Assembly: GCA_918797485.1 (NCBI GenBank)
Contig: CAKKNE010000002.1
Coordinates: 3,314,501-3,378,500, forward strand
Direction: 5' to 3'
From: Pelagomonas calceolata
Taxonomy: Eukaryota > Sar > Pelagophyceae > Pelagomonadales > Pelagomonadaceae
Length of the DNA: 64,000 nt
Part shown: positions 26,935 to 35,890 of the stretch, piece after piece
How the letters are laid out: each line of letters opens with the position of its first letter
Numbering within the stretch: position 1 is the first letter of the stretch
Translations under genes and position numbers: made by a program
Notes under the pieces: model-generated
Databases searched by the model: none
Told to the model about the DNA's origin: nothing
The model's input: the letters and a program-made list of their open reading frames with translations, nothing else

Positions 26935-27903
26935 TTGCCCGAGTGGATCGGCTGCCCGAGCGGCGCCCAGTCGTCCATGGCTCAGCTGGAGGAACGATCA
27001 CCCACCGCGGAGGAGGAGGCCCCGGCGCCACAAACACAGCTGACGACAGTGCCGGAGGAGGCCCGGCCGGTGTCGGTGGGCTCGTCGCAGGCCCCGACCG
27101 CAGACGACGGGTTCTTCGAGGAAACGCGCGCGCGCGGCCTCGCGGCGCTGCGCGAGGCGACGGCGTACCTGAGGACGACGCCGACGAAGGCGACGCCGCG
27201 GCAGGAGCCCGCGGCCGTGGTCGCCGCCGACGACGCGCTCCAGCAGCTGGCGTCGGCCGACGAGGCGGAGCGCGCCTACGCGGCTTTTTCGGCTTCGCTC
27301 GAGCTCCCGGGCGCGCGCGACGCCTTCGCGGATTTGTTGAATCGCGAGCAGGCGGAGGAGGTCCTCTGTTCGGCGCTCGCGAACCTGAGCGCGGCCGAGG
27401 CGACGTCGAAGCCCCTCGCCAAGGCCGCGCGGAAGTTATTGAGACACCCAAAGGGAACCGTGCGCGCCGACGCGGCGCGGTACCTCGGGGGCTTCGTCGA
27501 CGTCATCGACGACAAGGCGCGCGAGGGCCTCACGCAGCTCGCGCGGCTCGACCCCGACGCCAACGTACGAAAAGAGTCCACCTGGGCCCTGCAGCGGCTG
27601 GGCCGGGATGAGGTTGAGGAGGACGCGCCCGCCGCGGACGAGCCGCCCGAGGCGGCGCCGCGCGAGGCGCCCGCGGACTTGGATGATGCCGACGAGGTGT
27701 TGAGAAGGAGCGACGAGCCCATCGCGCGGCTCATGCGCGAGGCGAGCGAATCCAAAAAAAAGAAGGGGAACCCCAAGCCGAAACCTTCGCCCGTGCGGCG
27801 ACGGAATAGAAGGAGCCGGCGGCGGGTCCTGGAGGTCTCGGAGGACGACTCCGCCAGGGGACGCGCGCGCCTGCCGACGCTGCCCCGCGGCGCCTCGGCA
27901 TAA
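26935..27903 (+). CDS. HEAT-repeat-like protein with basic C-terminus
   Basis: 322 aa; Met 15 (26977) is an equally good start. A disordered N-terminus precedes an alpha-helical region (about 55-235) with HEAT/ARM-like repeats, clearest in AARKLLRHPKGTVRADAARY and LARLDPDANVRKESTWALQR, where the P-x-x-x-V-R-x-x-A pattern recurs. The C-terminal 60 residues are Lys/Arg-rich (KKKKGNPKPKP, VRRRNRRSRRR), suggesting nucleic-acid binding or a nuclear signal. The family is not identified. It ends 7 bp from the convergent SVP26-like gene. The upstream spacer contains a run of 10 C (26854-26863). Confidence 0.6.
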   Translation: MPEWIGCPSGAQSSMAQLEERSPTAEEEAPAPQTQLTTVPEEARPVSVGSSQAPTADDGFFEETRARGLAALREATAYLRTTPTKATPRQEPAAVVAADDALQQLASADEAERAYAAFSASLELPGARDAFADLLNREQAEEVLCSALANLSAAEATSKPLAKAARKLLRHPKGTVRADAARYLGGFVDVIDDKAREGLTQLARLDPDANVRKESTWALQRLGRDEVEEDAPAADEPPEAAPREAPADLDDADEVLRRSDEPIARLMREASESKKKKGNPKPKPSPVRRRNRRSRRRVLEVSEDDSARGRARLPTLPRGASA

Positions 27904-27910
27904 ACTAGGA

Positions 27911-28522
27911 TCAATACCTCTTACCGTGCGATTCGTGAAAGCCGCGCTGAACCGCGGGTGCGACGGTCCTCCCGTAGGCGCCCCTTACCATATCGCAGAG
28001 CGCCCGGAACGCCGACGACGACCGCGGCGCCTGCGGCGCGCCCAGCGGCAGCTCGTTGTCGTTGATTGAGAGGGAAACGAACAGCGAGAAGGGCACGAGC
28101 CAGACGAAGACCGCGAAGAAGCCCAGCGAGTTCACGAAGGGCAGGAAGGGCCCCTCGCCGCTCGCGAGGAACGTGAACCAACTATAATGCGAGAGCAGGA
28201 AGGCTAATATGGCGAGTATAAAGGCCGGGCTCGACAGCTCCAACCGCGGGTAGTCGTTCAACAGCCACGCGTAGGCGCCATGACATAAAATTCCAGTGAC
28301 GCACCGTCCGAAGGGGAAGCCATCGAGGCACAGGAGGAGGTGGCCCGCCACGACGCCCTGCGTCGCGTACCGGAGCAGCTTTCCCGTCAAAACGGAGTAC
28401 TCCTCCGCGAGCTCGGCGGCGTAGTAGAGGCCGCAGCTTAGGCAGAGGACCGCGCCAAGCACGGCGAGGTAGCCGCCTAACACGGTAAGGAGCCAGGCGA
28501 GCCAGCCGAAGAAGAGCTGCAT
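27911..28522 (-). CDS. SVP26/TEX261 family ER-Golgi membrane adaptor
   Basis: 203 aa with five or six predicted membrane helices. The family block CGLYYAAELAEEY is nearly intact, followed by the helix with LLLCLDGFPFGRCVTGILCH, the P-x-L-E-L-S-S-P-A-F-I segment and LLSHYSWFTFLA. Yeast Svp26 and animal TEX261 sort Golgi enzymes into COPII vesicles and help retain them in the early Golgi. Length agrees with the family (about 200 aa). The promoter contains a 47-bp tandem duplication (28538-28631) starting 16 bp upstream of the start codon, and a dispersed palindrome at 28738. Confidence 0.85.
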   Translation of the reverse strand: MQLFFGWLAWLLTVLGGYLAVLGAVLCLSCGLYYAAELAEEYSVLTGKLLRYATQGVVAGHLLLCLDGFPFGRCVTGILCHGAYAWLLNDYPRLELSSPAFILAILAFLLSHYSWFTFLASGEGPFLPFVNSLGFFAVFVWLVPFSLFVSLSINDNELPLGAPQAPRSSSAFRALCDMVRGAYGRTVAPAVQRGFHESHGKRY

Positions 28523-28537
28523 GCTGCTCTCTCACTG

Positions 28538-28631
28538 TGGGGTTTGGTGGTCTAGCTTTGCTCGGCACCTACGGCGGGCACAGGTGGGGTTTGGTGGTCT
28601 ATCTGTGCTCGGCTCGTCCGGCGGGCACAGC
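28538..28631. repeat. 47-bp tandem duplication in a promoter
   Basis: Units 28538-28584 and 28585-28631 share GTGGGGTTTGGTGGTCTA and CGGCGGGCACA with a few differences between. They lie immediately upstream of the SVP26-like start codon. Confidence 0.85.
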
Positions 28632-28737
28632 GCCGAAATGCGACCGATCTCTACCGTGCTAGTGATAGAGGAGTCCTACAGCACACGAGCACTTGCAGGA
28701 GCCAACAAATAACAGCAATACCAGGGGAGCGGCGCAA

Positions 28738-28761
28738 GCTAGCGGCAAGTAAGACACTAGC
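28738..28761 (-). repeat. Dispersed promoter palindrome, copy 9
   Basis: Complete 24-bp copy between the divergent SVP26-like and NSE3 genes. Confidence 0.75.
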
Positions 28762-28940
28762 CAGCCGCCGGGCGTCTAAAAAAAACCAAAAAAACGAGTG
28801 GAATACAGCTTTGCCGGCACAGCTGTGAGGCCAGTTCACAGCCCTCCTGCCGTCCCTGAAGCGCTGAGCGGCTCTTGACGCCGCCGGCCCGCCTCTCGCA
28901 GCGTTCCCAGGAACGACCCCTCAAGGCGCGCGCCGACACA

Positions 28941-30041
28941 ATGGCCCCGAAGCGCCGCCGCAGCAAGAAGAAGGAACCAGAAGAGGAGGAGGAGACCGAA
29001 TACGTCGAGGGCGCCTCGCAAGAGGAACAGCCCACGAAGAAGTCACGCCGCGACGAGCGGTCTCAAAGACGCTCGCAGGAGGACGAGGCGCCCCCTTCCC
29101 AAGAGGAGGAGGAGGAAAAACCTCCAGTAGAGCCGCCCAAGGAAGCCCTCGGCCACGACGCGAACGAGCGGCGCAAGTTCAAGCTGTACGTCGACCAGAT
29201 GACCAAAAGTTATAGAACCGACCCGCACCCCGAGAAACGGATCAAATCCCATAAAGACGACGACGAGGCGCCGGCCGGCGCGAAGAAGGAGAAGGAGCGG
29301 GCCGAAGCGCTGGCCGAGGCCGAGTTGGATGTTTTGGTCAAGAAAATGGCGCGCTACCTGCTGTTGCGGGGGACGAAGCGGCTACCCATCGTGAAGTCGA
29401 AACTCGGCGAGGTCATGGGCGACTACCGCAAGAACAGGATCACGAGCTACGTGCTCCAACGAGCCGCGGACGAACTGCGGAAGACGTGGGGCTACGAGCT
29501 CGTGCAGGCGCCCGACAAGTGCGGCGACTACGAGTACAAGGGCAACGCGCGGGATTCCATGTACCTGGTGCACAAGAAGAAGGCCCGGGGGCCGGACCAC
29601 GCCGCGCTGACGACGAACGGGTTGGACGACAGTAGTGCCGCATCCAGAGGTTTATTATTGACATGTTTGAGCATAGCACAGGCCCAGGGCGGGTCCGTGC
29701 GGGAGACGGAGCTGTATCGCTTGCTGAATTCACTAGATGAGCGCATCGCGGACGAGCCTCCCGCGAAAACCTCGCAAGCTCGAGGGTCGATCCCGGACCT
29801 CGGGCACGTGGCCAAGCACGTCGAGAGTTACGTACAACAACAGTACCTGGTGGCGTACAAGGACGCCGAGGACGAGAATTGTTTGCAGCTCGGGCCGCGC
29901 GCTTTGGTGGACGTGGGCCGCTTCCAGATAGCCCAATTCACGTCGGACGCGCTGGGCCACGAGGCCGTGGACCCGTCGATCATCACGGAGATCCAGGACT
30001 CCGTGCGCGACGACGCGGCGGCACAGGCGGCGCAGGGGTGA
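28941..30041 (+). CDS. NSE3: SMC5/6 complex subunit NSE3 (MAGE domain)
   Basis: 366 aa from ATG 28941, which follows an out-of-context longer ORF start at 28875. The N-terminal 85 residues are acidic/basic low complexity (KRRRSKKKEPEEEEE). The MAGE homology domain spans about 110-345: VKKMARYLLLRGTKRLPIVK, LGEVMGDYRKNRITSYVLQ, AADELRKTWGYELVQAP, MYLVHKKK, then the second winged helix with RGLLLTCLSIAQAQGGSVRE and LYRLLNSL. In most eukaryotes the single MAGE protein is NSE3, which pairs with the NSE1 RING ligase and NSE4 kleisin to load SMC5/6 on DNA. It stops 21 bp from the MYND-TPR gene on the other strand. Confidence 0.85.
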   Translation: MAPKRRRSKKKEPEEEEETEYVEGASQEEQPTKKSRRDERSQRRSQEDEAPPSQEEEEEKPPVEPPKEALGHDANERRKFKLYVDQMTKSYRTDPHPEKRIKSHKDDDEAPAGAKKEKERAEALAEAELDVLVKKMARYLLLRGTKRLPIVKSKLGEVMGDYRKNRITSYVLQRAADELRKTWGYELVQAPDKCGDYEYKGNARDSMYLVHKKKARGPDHAALTTNGLDDSSAASRGLLLTCLSIAQAQGGSVRETELYRLLNSLDERIADEPPAKTSQARGSIPDLGHVAKHVESYVQQQYLVAYKDAEDENCLQLGPRALVDVGRFQIAQFTSDALGHEAVDPSIITEIQDSVRDDAAAQAAQG

Positions 30042-30062
30042 GTTACAAGGGGGTGTGCTTAC

Positions 30063-31183
30063 TTAGGTGTTTAGCGCGTCGACCGCGTCGCAGAGGGCGC
30101 TCACGTCGTCGCCTTCGCGGGCGACGAGCACGGTTTGACCATATCGCAGGGACGCCTCAATCGTCATCGCGACCGGATGCGTGCCGCCGAGCACGCGCCG
30201 CGTGGTCGGTGCCAAATCCTCGAACATCGCCACGGCCGAGCATGGCACAGGTGTCCTCGTGGAGTGCCCTCGCGTAAAGCGCCCTCAGCTTGAGCGTGTG
30301 TTCATGATTCTCACCGAGAACGCGTCGCGCCACGGGCATCGTCTTGCGCAGCACCGACTTGACTTCTTGGCAGCGATCCAAAGTAATAAGGGTCGTCGCG
30401 TAGTCGAGGGCTGCTAGGAGGGTTCCTATATGTTCCTCGCCATTGAGCTTCACATGCACATGATATACGTCTCCTTGTATCCGCGATGCCTCATCGTGCC
30501 GTCCAAGCTGAGCATACGAGGCCGCGAGATTGTTCTGCACGCCGAGAATGTTGTATTCTGATGCGCCAATGCGCCGCAGCATAGACAACTGGGCCTCTTC
30601 CACAGTCAACGCGTCCTCGTGGTGTCCTGCAGCGGATAGCCCGTTCGCGACCTGCCTCATCGCGCTCCTCCGAGTCCAGTCCGCCTCCGGCCGCCCCACA
30701 TACGTTTTCCAACACGCCCACCCGAGCGCGTGCTTCACGACTCCATGGTAGGATTGCTCGCATAGGCTGCACGTGTTCCATCGCCTCCAACTTGGTTCTA
30801 AGTCCAAATTATTCTCCTCGGCCTCCTCGAACAAAATCTTCACCTGCTCCGCCAGGCACGACACGTGCGCAAAGCCCGCCGTCCCGCGGCACGAGCACAT
30901 GCGCACGAGGCCCTCCTTTGTTTTCCAATGGAGAGCCTGCGTGCAGATGTAGCACGTCTGGCCCTTCGTGTCCTCGGCACACGCCTCCGCCGCGACCGCT
31001 ACGGCCGCCGTGTACTTTTGATTTGCATTGTACTGCTCGGCGCCGCCTGCTTTTTTTATTTTCTTGCAGAGCTGGTCATGCCCGCCTTCTTTCCAGTGCT
31101 GCACCTGGCATTCAGCGGCCGCATTTCTTCCCCGATGACAAGCCGAGCTCGGTAGCACAGGCGGCGCACTGCGTGAGGAGCAT
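30063..31183 (-). pseudogene. MYND finger-TPR protein gene, disrupted at two places
   Basis: The gene begins at ATG 31183 (MLLTQCAACATELGLSSGKK, then CGR: the first half of a MYND zinc finger). It then meets an in-frame stop, while the second half of the finger (ECQVQHWKEGGHDQLC) continues in another frame a few bases on. About ten residues that should hold two Cys ligands are missing, so a short deletion is likely. The main frame then carries a second Cys-rich module (CYICTQAL, MCSCRGTAGFAHVSC, CSLCEQSYHG) and tetratricopeptide repeats. Near 30240 the frame shifts by one base and continues as FEDLAPTTRRVLGGTHPVA to the stop at 30063. It is either a decaying member of a multi-gene MYND-TPR family or carries sequence errors. 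Confidence 0.6.
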
Positions 31184-31237
31184 TGGGGCAGCGTAAATAG
31201 CAGGCAACGCTATTTTTGCGAATGGACAAGAGGAATG

Positions 31238-31260
31238 CCAGCGTATAGTAACATACTAGA
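31238..31260 (-). repeat. Dispersed promoter palindrome, copy 10
   Basis: Diverged TATGTTAC-type copy between the divergent MYND-TPR and EF-hand genes. The right end is degenerate. Confidence 0.45.
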
Positions 31261-31358
31261 CTCATTTTTACGACAGCGGCGTCACAGCGCCCAAAGAGCC
31301 AAGCCTAAGCCCGCGCCGAGGCAGCCCAAAAAAACGACCAGAGCCCCACGGAACCACC

Positions 31359-31859
31359 ATGACCAAGATCCAGCACGTGCTCCCGGCGACGCCCTTCCGG
31401 GGCGAGGTTGTTGTGGAGGACAACAAGCCGCAAGCACCTAAACCACAACCCGAGGAGGAGGTCAAGCACGGGAGATTAGTAAAGACGCTCAAGCGCCTCG
31501 AAGCGTCCGAAGCCAGGAAGGAGGACCGGGCGGCGCGGCGGGAGACGTACCTCGTGGCGTCGGGCGAGCGCGACGCCGCGCTGAAATTGCTCGAGCAGCG
31601 CCTCGGGACCTCGTGCGAGCGCCTCGAGTCTTATTTAAGGTGTCGCTTCATGGTCTTCGATCCGAAGGAGATCGGCAAGATCGACATGGCCGATTTTGGC
31701 GCTTTATTGGGTTTGTTGAGGGACGGCCGCGACGCCATGGACCTCGAGAAGCAACTCATGATTTTAGATGTGGACGGCGACGGCATGGTGAGCTACCTGG
31801 AGCTGGTGCGGTGGTGGCTCCGCGAGGAGAAGCTGGAGGGGGAGGCGACCGCAGAATAA
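31359..31859 (+). CDS. EF-hand calcium-binding protein
   Basis: 166 aa. The C-terminal half carries an EF-hand pair. The second loop is canonical (DVDGDGMVSYLE inside MILDVDGDGMVSYLELV) with Asp at positions 1, 3 and 5 and Glu at 12. The first (FDPKEIGKIDMADF) has lost ligands and probably does not bind calcium. The N-terminal half is charged and helical (TLKRLEASEARKEDRAARRE), possibly a coiled coil or target-binding helix. No membrane segment. Its stop is 54 bp from the stop of the convergent argJ gene. Confidence 0.75.
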   Translation: MTKIQHVLPATPFRGEVVVEDNKPQAPKPQPEEEVKHGRLVKTLKRLEASEARKEDRAARRETYLVASGERDAALKLLEQRLGTSCERLESYLRCRFMVFDPKEIGKIDMADFGALLGLLRDGRDAMDLEKQLMILDVDGDGMVSYLELVRWWLREEKLEGEATAE

Positions 31860-31913
31860 GTAAAACTAGCCCCTCGTTAGAGAGCCTAGCCGCCGCGCGC
31901 CGTCGCCGCGGCA

Positions 31914-33299
31914 TCATGACCGGTAGTCCGCGTTCTCGCTGACGTAGCCGTGCGTCAGGTCGCTCCCCAGAACCACCGAGACCACGTCCCGCGATCCGCC
32001 CAGATCAATATCGATCTCGACGCACCGGTCGTGGACGGGGCACGCCGGCGCGCCCTCGACGTCCGTACCTAGCCGCGCGGCCTTCATATGATTCGAAAGC
32101 CGCTCCTCCTTCGCCGCGTCCAGCCGGAAAAATCCGCCCTCGAAGATCGTCTCGCCGCCTAGCTTTACCACACAAGGCGAGCCCTCGTCCAGCAAGTCCG
32201 GGTCGCCCCGCGCGCCCAGCAATTGGCCCACTTTGCCCACAATCCTACCAACGTTCGGGTCGTCGCCGGCGACGGCGCACTTGAGCAAGGGGCCGTTCAC
32301 GAGGGCCCGTCCCAGAGCTCTAGCCGAGTCCTCGTCCCGGTCCCCTCGCACACAAACCCTCAATACATGATTCGTGCCCTCGCCGTTCCGCACGATGTGA
32401 TGGGCTAATTGCGCCAGCACGTCGCCCAATGCATTTTCAAAAGCATCCTCAGATACCTCTTGTACCTGTCCAGACGATAGCAACACGCACATGTCCGACG
32501 TCGACTCGTCGCCGTCGACGCCCACGGACCCCAGCGTGCCCTTCACGCATCGCTCCAGACACGCCTGCATCGTCGACCGCTCCATCGCCGCGTCGGTAAC
32601 CAGAAAGCAGAGCATCGTCCCCATGTTCGGCTCGATCATGCCCGCGCCTTTTACTAAACCTACTAGAGAAGCACCATTCGGCAATTCGCTCCTCGCGGCT
32701 TTCGCATATCGGTCCGTCGTCATCATGGCCTCGGCAACTTTATGTGCCGAACCCTCTTGGAGCGTTAATGAAGAAGCCGCCGCGACCATCTCGTCCACCG
32801 GTAACGCCCAGCCGATGACACCTGTGGAAGCGGGGATGACGTCGCCTTCCAAACTCAAAGCCTCCTTCGCAGCGTCCGCTACGGTATGAGCACACGACAC
32901 CCCGAGCCCGGGCCCCGGTCTGACATTAGACACCTTGTTGTTCGCGAGGATGGCTTGGATGTGAGGTTTCTCTCGTGCGAGGATGTCCCGGCCCACGGTC
33001 ACGGGCGCGCCGCACAATCTATTCTTCGTGTAAACGCCCGCGACGAGGTCCGTCGGCGCGTCGAGCGCGATCACGCCCAAATTCATCCTCGCTTCGCTAT
33101 CGGGCAGCTCCCGCGGCTTGAAATTCAACGACGCCGTGCCGCACCGGAAGCCGCGCGGCAGGACAGCTAAACTTTCGACGCGCGCGGCCCACGCGGCCTC
33201 GTCGCCGGCCGTGTCTCGCACGTCGTTCGCTAGTAAGGAGGAGGCCGGCGGCCGCAGCGCTGTTGCTTGGGCCAGCATGAGCAGTATTGCGCGGCGCAT
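31914..33299 (-). CDS. argJ: Glutamate N-acetyltransferase / amino-acid acetyltransferase (ArgJ)
   Basis: 461 aa from ATG 33299, which opens a signal-like presequence (MRRAILLMLAQATALRPPAS) suited to plastid targeting. ArgJ transfers acetyl from N-acetylornithine to glutamate in the cyclic arginine pathway. It self-cleaves before a Thr nucleophile; here the cleavage block is VIPASTGVIGWALP (family pattern A-S-T-G-V-I-G), so autoprocessing should be intact. Other family blocks visible: RGFRCGTASLNFK, GVYTKNRLCGAPV, NNKVSNVRPGPG, the GDESTSDM active-site loop and GDDPNVGRIVGKVGQLLG. The stop is close to the convergent EF-hand gene. A palindrome copy (33482) and a cluster of TGCTGCA words (33301-33375) lie upstream. 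Confidence 0.92.
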   Translation of the reverse strand: MRRAILLMLAQATALRPPASSLLANDVRDTAGDEAAWAARVESLAVLPRGFRCGTASLNFKPRELPDSEARMNLGVIALDAPTDLVAGVYTKNRLCGAPVTVGRDILAREKPHIQAILANNKVSNVRPGPGLGVSCAHTVADAAKEALSLEGDVIPASTGVIGWALPVDEMVAAASSLTLQEGSAHKVAEAMMTTDRYAKAARSELPNGASLVGLVKGAGMIEPNMGTMLCFLVTDAAMERSTMQACLERCVKGTLGSVGVDGDESTSDMCVLLSSGQVQEVSEDAFENALGDVLAQLAHHIVRNGEGTNHVLRVCVRGDRDEDSARALGRALVNGPLLKCAVAGDDPNVGRIVGKVGQLLGARGDPDLLDEGSPCVVKLGGETIFEGGFFRLDAAKEERLSNHMKAARLGTDVEGAPACPVHDRCVEIDIDLGGSRDVVSVVLGSDLTHGYVSENADYRS

Positions 33300-33623
33300 C
33301 GTGTGCAGTGCTGCACTTGCGGCAGTGCTGCAAGGGCAACCCTGGCTAGTTGTTGCGCTGTGCTGCAAGAGTGCTAGGCTCGCGCTTCCGCAGGAGCGAT
33401 GGTGCAAGTGCGGCCCCGAAGCTGATTGGAATTGCAATGAGGGCTGCTTAGGCTGTGCAGCTCAATCCTGAGGCTGAGCCTGCTAGTGTCTTACACGCTG
33501 GCTCCGACAGAACGCCTGCGCGTAGCCATCGGGGAACAGACGGGGAGGCCCGCGGAACCTCGACTCGCTGCATCCGCACCACCGGACCTGAGTATGAATA
33601 CAGATACTTATAGAAAAAGCAAG
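33300..33623. other. 5' region of argJ
   Basis: A 324-bp spacer. TGCTGCA/GTGCAG words recur six or more times in the 75 bp before the argJ start, and a degenerate dispersed palindrome is at 33482-33503. No ORF supported. Confidence 0.5.
33482..33503 (+). repeat. Dispersed promoter palindrome, copy 11
   Basis: The left half is intact (GCTAGTGTCTTACA); the right half is degenerate (CGCTGGCT). It lies 183 bp upstream of argJ. Confidence 0.6.
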
Positions 33624-34355
33624 CTACCAGCCAGCGCCGTTCACGTGCAGCGCGCCCCCGGCCGGCCAGGCCGGCGCGGTCGGCAGAGAAAAGCGCATGA
33701 GCGCCGGGTCGACGAACTTTTTGAGGTCGTCCGATGGGTAGACCACGTCGCACGGCGCCAGCGTGGCGCAGTCGAGCTTCTCGTAGAACCCCGGCACGCC
33801 CGTGCAGAACAGCGCCTCGGGCAGAGATTCACAAAGCCGGGCAGAAAACGCGCCCCGGACGACCGCGGCCCCCAGACCCCGCCCCCTTACCGAAGGCGAC
33901 GTCGCGACGTGCGCGAGGCAGAGCACGCGCCGCTCTAATAACAAATCGCCCATGAAGAACGTCGCGATGACGTCGGCCTGGCCGTCCAACCGATCTAGGT
34001 GAATGACCCAGTCGTCGGCCGCCGCCCGCTTCAGAATCGTGCCCGCGCGGCCCGCGTGCTGGGCGTGCCTGGCCCCTATTTTCACGCGCCGTCCCTCCCT
34101 CAAGTTTTGCTTGTCCGCCACATTCACACATCGCACGAACGTCCGCGCGGCCGCGACGACCTCCTCCCCATCCTCGACGTAGTGGAGCTGCTCCTCGTCG
34201 GTCGCTGCCGTCGTGGCTCGCCTTTCGATGGCCTCGGCGCAGCGGTCCCTCCCTTCCGCCGTCGGGAAGGCGGCGGTCCAGAGCGCCGCGATGCGCCCTA
34301 GGGTGGCGTCGTCGAGGGCGATTGTGGGTTTCGTCTGGACGGCGACCTCGGCCAT
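33624..34355 (-). CDS. GNAT acetyltransferase with inserted SH3/KOW-like module
   Basis: 243 aa from ATG 34355 (MAEVAVQTKPTIALDD); the longer ORF start at 34424 is less likely. The acetyl-CoA-binding motif A is clear: VATSPSVRGRGLGAAVV (R/Q-x-x-G-x-G/A loop), followed by the C-terminal strand ALFCTGVPGFYEKLDC, the usual GFY motif of GNAT enzymes. Between the first strands and motif A lies a module of about 50 residues (LREGRRVKIGARHAQHAGRA, GTILKRAAADDWVIHLD) that looks like a KOW/SH3-like small barrel. I know of no standard GNAT with this insertion. The substrate is unknown; the protein has no targeting peptide. Confidence 0.7.
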   Translation of the reverse strand: MAEVAVQTKPTIALDDATLGRIAALWTAAFPTAEGRDRCAEAIERRATTAATDEEQLHYVEDGEEVVAAARTFVRCVNVADKQNLREGRRVKIGARHAQHAGRAGTILKRAAADDWVIHLDRLDGQADVIATFFMGDLLLERRVLCLAHVATSPSVRGRGLGAAVVRGAFSARLCESLPEALFCTGVPGFYEKLDCATLAPCDVVYPSDDLKKFVDPALMRFSLPTAPAWPAGGALHVNGAGW

Positions 34356-34783
34356 CCTGGAGGCTTGGCAGCGGCTCGGCCGCAGCGATGCGAAGCTCTC
34401 TTGGATAGCCCTCGCGTCCCACACCGCGCGGGGTCGAGCTACGCGATTTTTTTGGCTGACTCAAAATCGCGAAAACCCGAGGCGAAGGAGCCGTCCGCGA
34501 TGAATTCGAATCCTGCACCGATGCGGGTGCACGCGGAGGCGTCCCGGGGGGGACCGCACGAGCCTTCCTCCGGCCGCCTCTCCCGGCAGGCAGCGCACGA
34601 CGCGTCAAAAGTTCGCGTACGAGCAGTGGCCGCAGCCCCGCAGCCCCGGCAGGAGGTCGCGAGCCAACGAAGCAGCCGCTCCTCCTGCACGCCACCGACG
34701 CGACGCGGCGCTCGCTCGGGAGCCGGATGGAGGTCCCAGGGAGGAGAGGCTAGCCCAAGTCCCGAAGCGGGCACGCCGCAACG
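34356..34783. other. Divergent spacer GNAT/EF-hand protein
   Basis: A 428-bp region. Minus-strand frame 34439-34774 is open and Cys-rich, but I cannot support it as a gene. No dispersed palindrome here. Confidence 0.4.
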
Positions 34784-35890
34784 ATGGCGAAGAAGCCCAA
34801 GTCCCCCAAGCCCGCCGACCCGATCCTCAACAAGCGCAAGGTCGGCCCGGCGCCCACCGTCATCTCGGCGAACCTCAAGACGATGAAGCGGTCGAACAAG
34901 GAGCTGGCGGCGCAGCGCGAGGCGCGCATGCGCAACGCCGCCGAGCGCGCCGCGCCCAAGGAGAAGAAGGAGCGGTTAGCTGTGAGGGGCGAGGCGACGC
35001 GCAACGCGCAAGCCGGTAAATCCAGCAGTGATACTCCCATGAAGGACAGCGGCGCGAAGGAGAAATCCGCGCTCGCTGTGGTCCTGGCGAAGTGCTTCAA
35101 GAGCCTCGCGCGACCGACGGTCAAGCTGCAGCACCCGCAAGCCATCAAGATGACCGAAGCGTTGGGACTGGGCCAGCGACATTTGCGGATCATGAGGGAC
35201 CAGTTCGATGATATAGATGTGGACGGTTCCGGCAATATTGATGCGGTGGAGCTCTTCGAGGCCATGGGCGAGGTCAGGTCCAAGATCACGGAAGAGCTGT
35301 TCGCGATGATGGACATGGACGGGAATGCGAGGTTGGACTTTGACGAGTACGTCGCCGTGGCGCTGTCGTACTGCATGTATACCAAAGATGATATATTGAA
35401 ATTTTGTTTCGATCTCTTCGATCTGGATTCAGGAGGTACGATCGACGAGAAGGAGTTCACGGAGATGTGCGTCGCCGTTTCCGCGGGCGACCCCTTGTTC
35501 TCGGGGAATTTTCGGATGGCTCTGGAGAATTTTGATACGAACGACGATGGTCTTATTGATTTTGACGAGTTCCGGAACTTGAATGATCGGTACCCGATGA
35601 TCCTGCATCCGGCCTTTCGCATGCAGGACAAGCTCCAAAAGTATACGTTAGGAGAAGAAGAATGGGTCAAGGTCATGGAGAACATTAATTACTGGCAAAA
35701 AATAAAAGAGTACACGGACAAGGAGGGCGAGGCGCCTCCCTCATCACGGTGGGAGCGGTTCCGGGAGAAGTATCTGCGGAAGTGCTTCGGCCACCCGCCC
35801 GTGGACCTCGAGTACATCGCCTCCCAATCGAAGATGGAGCAGGCTAAACGAGCAGCGGCCGAGGAGGCGCGGCTCAAGGCCGGGGGCTAA
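34784..35890 (+). CDS. Four-EF-hand calcium-binding protein
   Basis: 368 aa. A basic, disordered N-terminus (KKPKSPKPADPILNKRKVGP) is followed by four EF-hands: DVDGSGNIDAVE, DMDGNARLDFDE, DLDSGGTIDEKE and DTNDDGLIDFDE. All four 12-residue loops keep acidic residues at positions 1 and 12, so all could bind calcium. The arrangement resembles calcineurin-B/NCS-like proteins, but it lacks an N-myristoylation glycine. The C-terminal 100 residues (SRWERFREKYLRKCFGHPPV) are helical and may form a target-binding extension. Some methionines in the basic N-terminal part could be alternative starts. Confidence 0.82.
   Translation: MAKKPKSPKPADPILNKRKVGPAPTVISANLKTMKRSNKELAAQREARMRNAAERAAPKEKKERLAVRGEATRNAQAGKSSSDTPMKDSGAKEKSALAVVLAKCFKSLARPTVKLQHPQAIKMTEALGLGQRHLRIMRDQFDDIDVDGSGNIDAVELFEAMGEVRSKITEELFAMMDMDGNARLDFDEYVAVALSYCMYTKDDILKFCFDLFDLDSGGTIDEKEFTEMCVAVSAGDPLFSGNFRMALENFDTNDDGLIDFDEFRNLNDRYPMILHPAFRMQDKLQKYTLGEEEWVKVMENINYWQKIKEYTDKEGEAPPSSRWERFREKYLRKCFGHPPVDLEYIASQSKMEQAKRAAAEEARLKAGG

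Noticed and set aside
34439-34774. 111-aa Cys-containing minus ORF
   Set aside because: Starts 10 bp from a divergent gene's ATG, leaving no promoter space, and the Cys spacing fits no family.
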